Part shown: positions 62,525-64,000 of the stretch, piece by piece
Layout: every line of letters starts with the position of its first letter
Numbering within the stretch: the first letter of the stretch is position 1
Assembly: GCA_965232815.1 (NCBI GenBank)
Contig: OZ247427.1
Coordinates: 1,240,001 to 1,304,000, forward strand
Source of the DNA: Bin87 sp026710825
GTDB taxonomy: Bacteria; Chloroflexota; Dehalococcoidia; Lucifugimonadales; UBA3495
Reading direction: 5' to 3'
Length of the DNA stretch: 64,000 nt
Program-made: the position numbers and the translations under genes
The notes under the pieces: generated by a model
Told to the model about the DNA's origin: nothing
What the model saw: only the letters and a program-made list of their open reading frames with translations
Databases searched by the model: none

Positions 62525-63667
62525 CTAGGCGGTGAGGATTTCGCGGAGGCGGCGGATGACGACGTCGGTTTCCGGTTCGGTGAGGTTGAGAGGGTCGACC
62601 ATTAGCTCGTCGGGCGGGCCGAGTTGTTGGAGGAAGATGGGCGGGTCGCCCTGCTGGAGGGCGGCTGAGACCTCGCGGGGCGACGGGCCGGACCAATCAT
62701 CGCCGCCGAAGTTGAGAACGGCGGAGGGGATCAAGTGGTTGAAGCCGTCGTGCTCCAGGGTTACGCGGAGTCCCGGCACCTCGACGAGGCTGTCCACCAC
62801 GCGCTGGGCGAGGGTGCGGTAGTAGTCCATTTCTGCTTCCTCGTCCTCCTCCACGAACATGGTCAGGGCGGTCACGAGGCCGAGGACCTCTTCCTTGGCG
62901 ACCTTCATGGGGCGGCCGAGGAACTGGGCAGGACTGGCGTTGGCGAGGGCGGCGTCGATGAGGTCGGCGCGGCCGCACAGGATGCCGGTGCCCTGGGGGC
63001 CGCGCACGCCCTTGCCGCCGCTGAATATGACCATGTCCGCGCCGTCGTTGAGGTAACGGTGCAGGTTGGCGCGCGGGGGCAGCATGGAAGCGGCGTCGAC
63101 GATGACCGGCACGTCGTGGGCGTGGGCGATCTCGCAGACCTGGTCGAGGGGCAGCATGCGGCGGCTGGTGTAGGGGGCGCAGAGGTAGGCGACGGCGGCG
63201 GTGCGCTCGTTGATGGCTGCCTCCATCTCCCAGGGGTGGCTGTAGAGGTAATTGCCGACCTCGACGATCTTTGCGCCGGCGGCGCGGTAGGCGTGGTCGT
63301 AGGGGAAACGGTGCATGGTCTGGATGATGATCTCGTTCTTCATGCCGTCGGTGTCGGGCAGGCGGTGCATCTGTGCGGGATCGCTGCCGGCGATGCAGGC
63401 GGCGGCCTGGAGGAGCAGTCCACCGGCGGCGCCGCTGCTGACCATGGCGGCTTCTGCGCCGACCAGGCGCGCGATCTCCTCGCCTGCCCTGCGGTTCAGC
63501 TCATCGATGTTGACCATGACGCGGGATGCGCCGGCCATCTGCTCCAGCACCTCGGGGCGCGTGCGGGTACCGCCGAGTCGTGTAACCGAGCCGGATGCGT
63601 TGATGATGGGGGTGACGCCGAGGCTGCGGTAGGCGTGTTCGGCGTCGGTGTGGTTCTGTTGAGTCAA
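62525..63667 (-). CDS. SelA-like PLP-dependent enzyme (not clearly SelA)
   Basis: The 380-residue PLP fold type I protein resembles the family containing L-seryl-tRNA(Sec) selenium transferase and D-glucosaminate-6-phosphate ammonia-lyase. The N-terminal NASGSVTRLGGTRTRPEVLE, the cofactor Asp in VPVIVDAASML and the PLP Lys in FSGGKGVRGPQGTG fit. It lacks SelA's N-terminal domain and is shorter than typical bacterial SelA (about 460), so it is more probably a lyase of the DgaE type. TTG 63667 is chosen: it has GGGAGG upstream and gives the family start. The longer frame to 63856 overlaps the promoter. Confidence 0.75.
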   Translation of the reverse strand: MTQQNHTDAEHAYRSLGVTPIINASGSVTRLGGTRTRPEVLEQMAGASRVMVNIDELNRRAGEEIARLVGAEAAMVSSGAAGGLLLQAAACIAGSDPAQMHRLPDTDGMKNEIIIQTMHRFPYDHAYRAAGAKIVEVGNYLYSHPWEMEAAINERTAAVAYLCAPYTSRRMLPLDQVCEIAHAHDVPVIVDAASMLPPRANLHRYLNDGADMVIFSGGKGVRGPQGTGILCGRADLIDAALANASPAQFLGRPMKVAKEEVLGLVTALTMFVEEDEEAEMDYYRTLAQRVVDSLVEVPGLRVTLEHDGFNHLIPSAVLNFGGDDWSGPSPREVSAALQQGDPPIFLQQLGPPDELMVDPLNLTEPETDVVIRRLREILTA

Positions 63668-64000
63668 GGGGGCCTCCCTGGATACGAACGGGGGTAGTTG
63701 CGGTGCATTATAGCAAGGGGGCTGGGCAGGCCGTGGGCATGGCCGACCACCACCAGCGCACTTGGTTGGATGTCGACAGGCGATGGCAGTTCGTCGAGGA
63801 TCACGATAGGTGCGTCGCTGTCGGGGTACATCCATTTTTCGTCGTTGTACCCACAATGTCCGCCGGACGTGGTGAGGAGGACCGATTGGTATTTAAGTGG
63901 TTCTTCGCTGATGACGCGGCAAACGTTGTACTGGTTATTGGCGAATTCACGGAGGACCGCCGGATCCGCCGCCATGCGGACCACTGATATGACATTTAGC
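63664..64000 (-). CDS. Partial hypothetical protein running off the window end
   Basis: The frame is open from beyond 64000 to a stop at 63664 that overlaps the TTG start of the SelA-like gene. About 110 residues are visible, including AADPAVLREFANNQYNVCR and VILDELPSP. No family recognised. The last part spans the TATAAT at 63707-63712, so the gene or the promoter call may be wrong. Confidence 0.4.
   Translation of the reverse strand, partial: LNVISVVRMAADPAVLREFANNQYNVCRVISEEPLKYQSVLLTTSGGHCGYNDEKWMYPDSDAPIVILDELPSPVDIQPSALVVVGHAHGLPSPLAIMHRNYPRSYPGRPP
63707..63712 (-). promoter_or_regulatory. -10 element of the SelA-like gene
   Basis: A perfect TATAAT on the minus strand, 40 nt before the TTG start at 63667. 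No convincing -35. Confidence 0.4.

Noticed and set aside
62525..63667. Calling the PLP enzyme selA outright
   Set aside because: The motif around the PLP Lys and the missing N-terminal domain fit the DgaE-like branch better; evidence is not enough for selA.

Overview
The window looks like a piece of a GC-rich chromosome from an aerobic member of the Chloroflexota, most likely of the SAR202/Dehalococcoidia type. This is inferred from a full alternative complex III (ACIII) cluster, luciferase-like and amidohydrolase-type catabolic genes, dense toxin-antitoxin content and many small palindromic intergenic repeats. No ribosomal RNA or other marker gene settles the taxonomy.

The main discovery is three separate genes that read through an in-frame UGA exactly where a catalytic selenocysteine would sit. 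They are a two-domain rhodanese (8302-9153, minus), a protein with a UGSC-type redox domain fused to a large unknown domain (39804-41525, minus), and an iodothyronine-deiodinase-like protein (61509-62330, plus). In all three, a hairpin starts 12 nt after the UGA, has a 6-bp stem, and opens its apical loop at nt 18 with a G. This matches the bacterial SECIS pattern. A plain annotation would split or truncate all three genes. The selenocysteine machinery itself (selA, selB, selC, selD) is not seen in the window.

Layout. 1-9.2 kb: housekeeping genes (partial DUF885 peptidase-like gene, lepB, prs, rel, a DASS transporter, a nuclease) and the seleno-rhodanese. 9.3-17.7 kb: a defence and toxin-antitoxin island around an acetyl-CoA synthetase gene. 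It holds a VapBC-like pair, a type ISP restriction gene whose middle has been replaced by a DUF6978-DUF1828 pair, a RelE-like pair, HicAB, an HsdR-N-type nuclease and a VapBC pair with a frameshifted toxin. 17.8-18.6 kb: a nitrilase-family hydrolase. 18.7-33.6 kb: a respiratory block encoding ACIII (pentahaem cytochrome, ActB in two parts, two NrfD-like subunits, two ActD-like subunits, ActE), another monohaem cytochrome c, cytochrome c maturation proteins (CcmH, CcmF, CcmI-like) and a TlpA/CcmG-like thioredoxin. 33.5-39.5 kb: a NucS-like nuclease, a ROK sugar kinase, an SDR lacking its catalytic Tyr, two oligopeptide ABC ATPases and HigBA. 39.8-46.9 kb: the UGSC selenoprotein, a phosphoesterase, an intact ISAs1-type insertion with a 10-bp target duplication, an AtzG/AtzE-like amidase pair, a DUF429-like gene and a broken DUF433/DUF5615 pair. 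47.0-52.3 kb: tRNA-Lys, tRNA-Leu, a secreted FN3-like protein, a histidine kinase and a repeat-rich surface protein. 52.4-64 kb: a luciferase-like monooxygenase, an alpha/beta hydrolase, an unusual asparaginase homologue, two tandem MFS transporters, two HEPN/PaREP1-like genes with a membrane protein, a DinB-like protein, the seleno-deiodinase homologue and a SelA-like PLP enzyme.

How the genes work together: the 18.7-33.6 kb block is a coherent respiratory unit in which the maturation proteins attach haem to the cytochromes encoded just upstream. The three selenoproteins are all thiol/selenol redox enzymes, but they sit in unrelated neighbourhoods. That argues for a genome-wide selenocysteine trait rather than one transferred operon.
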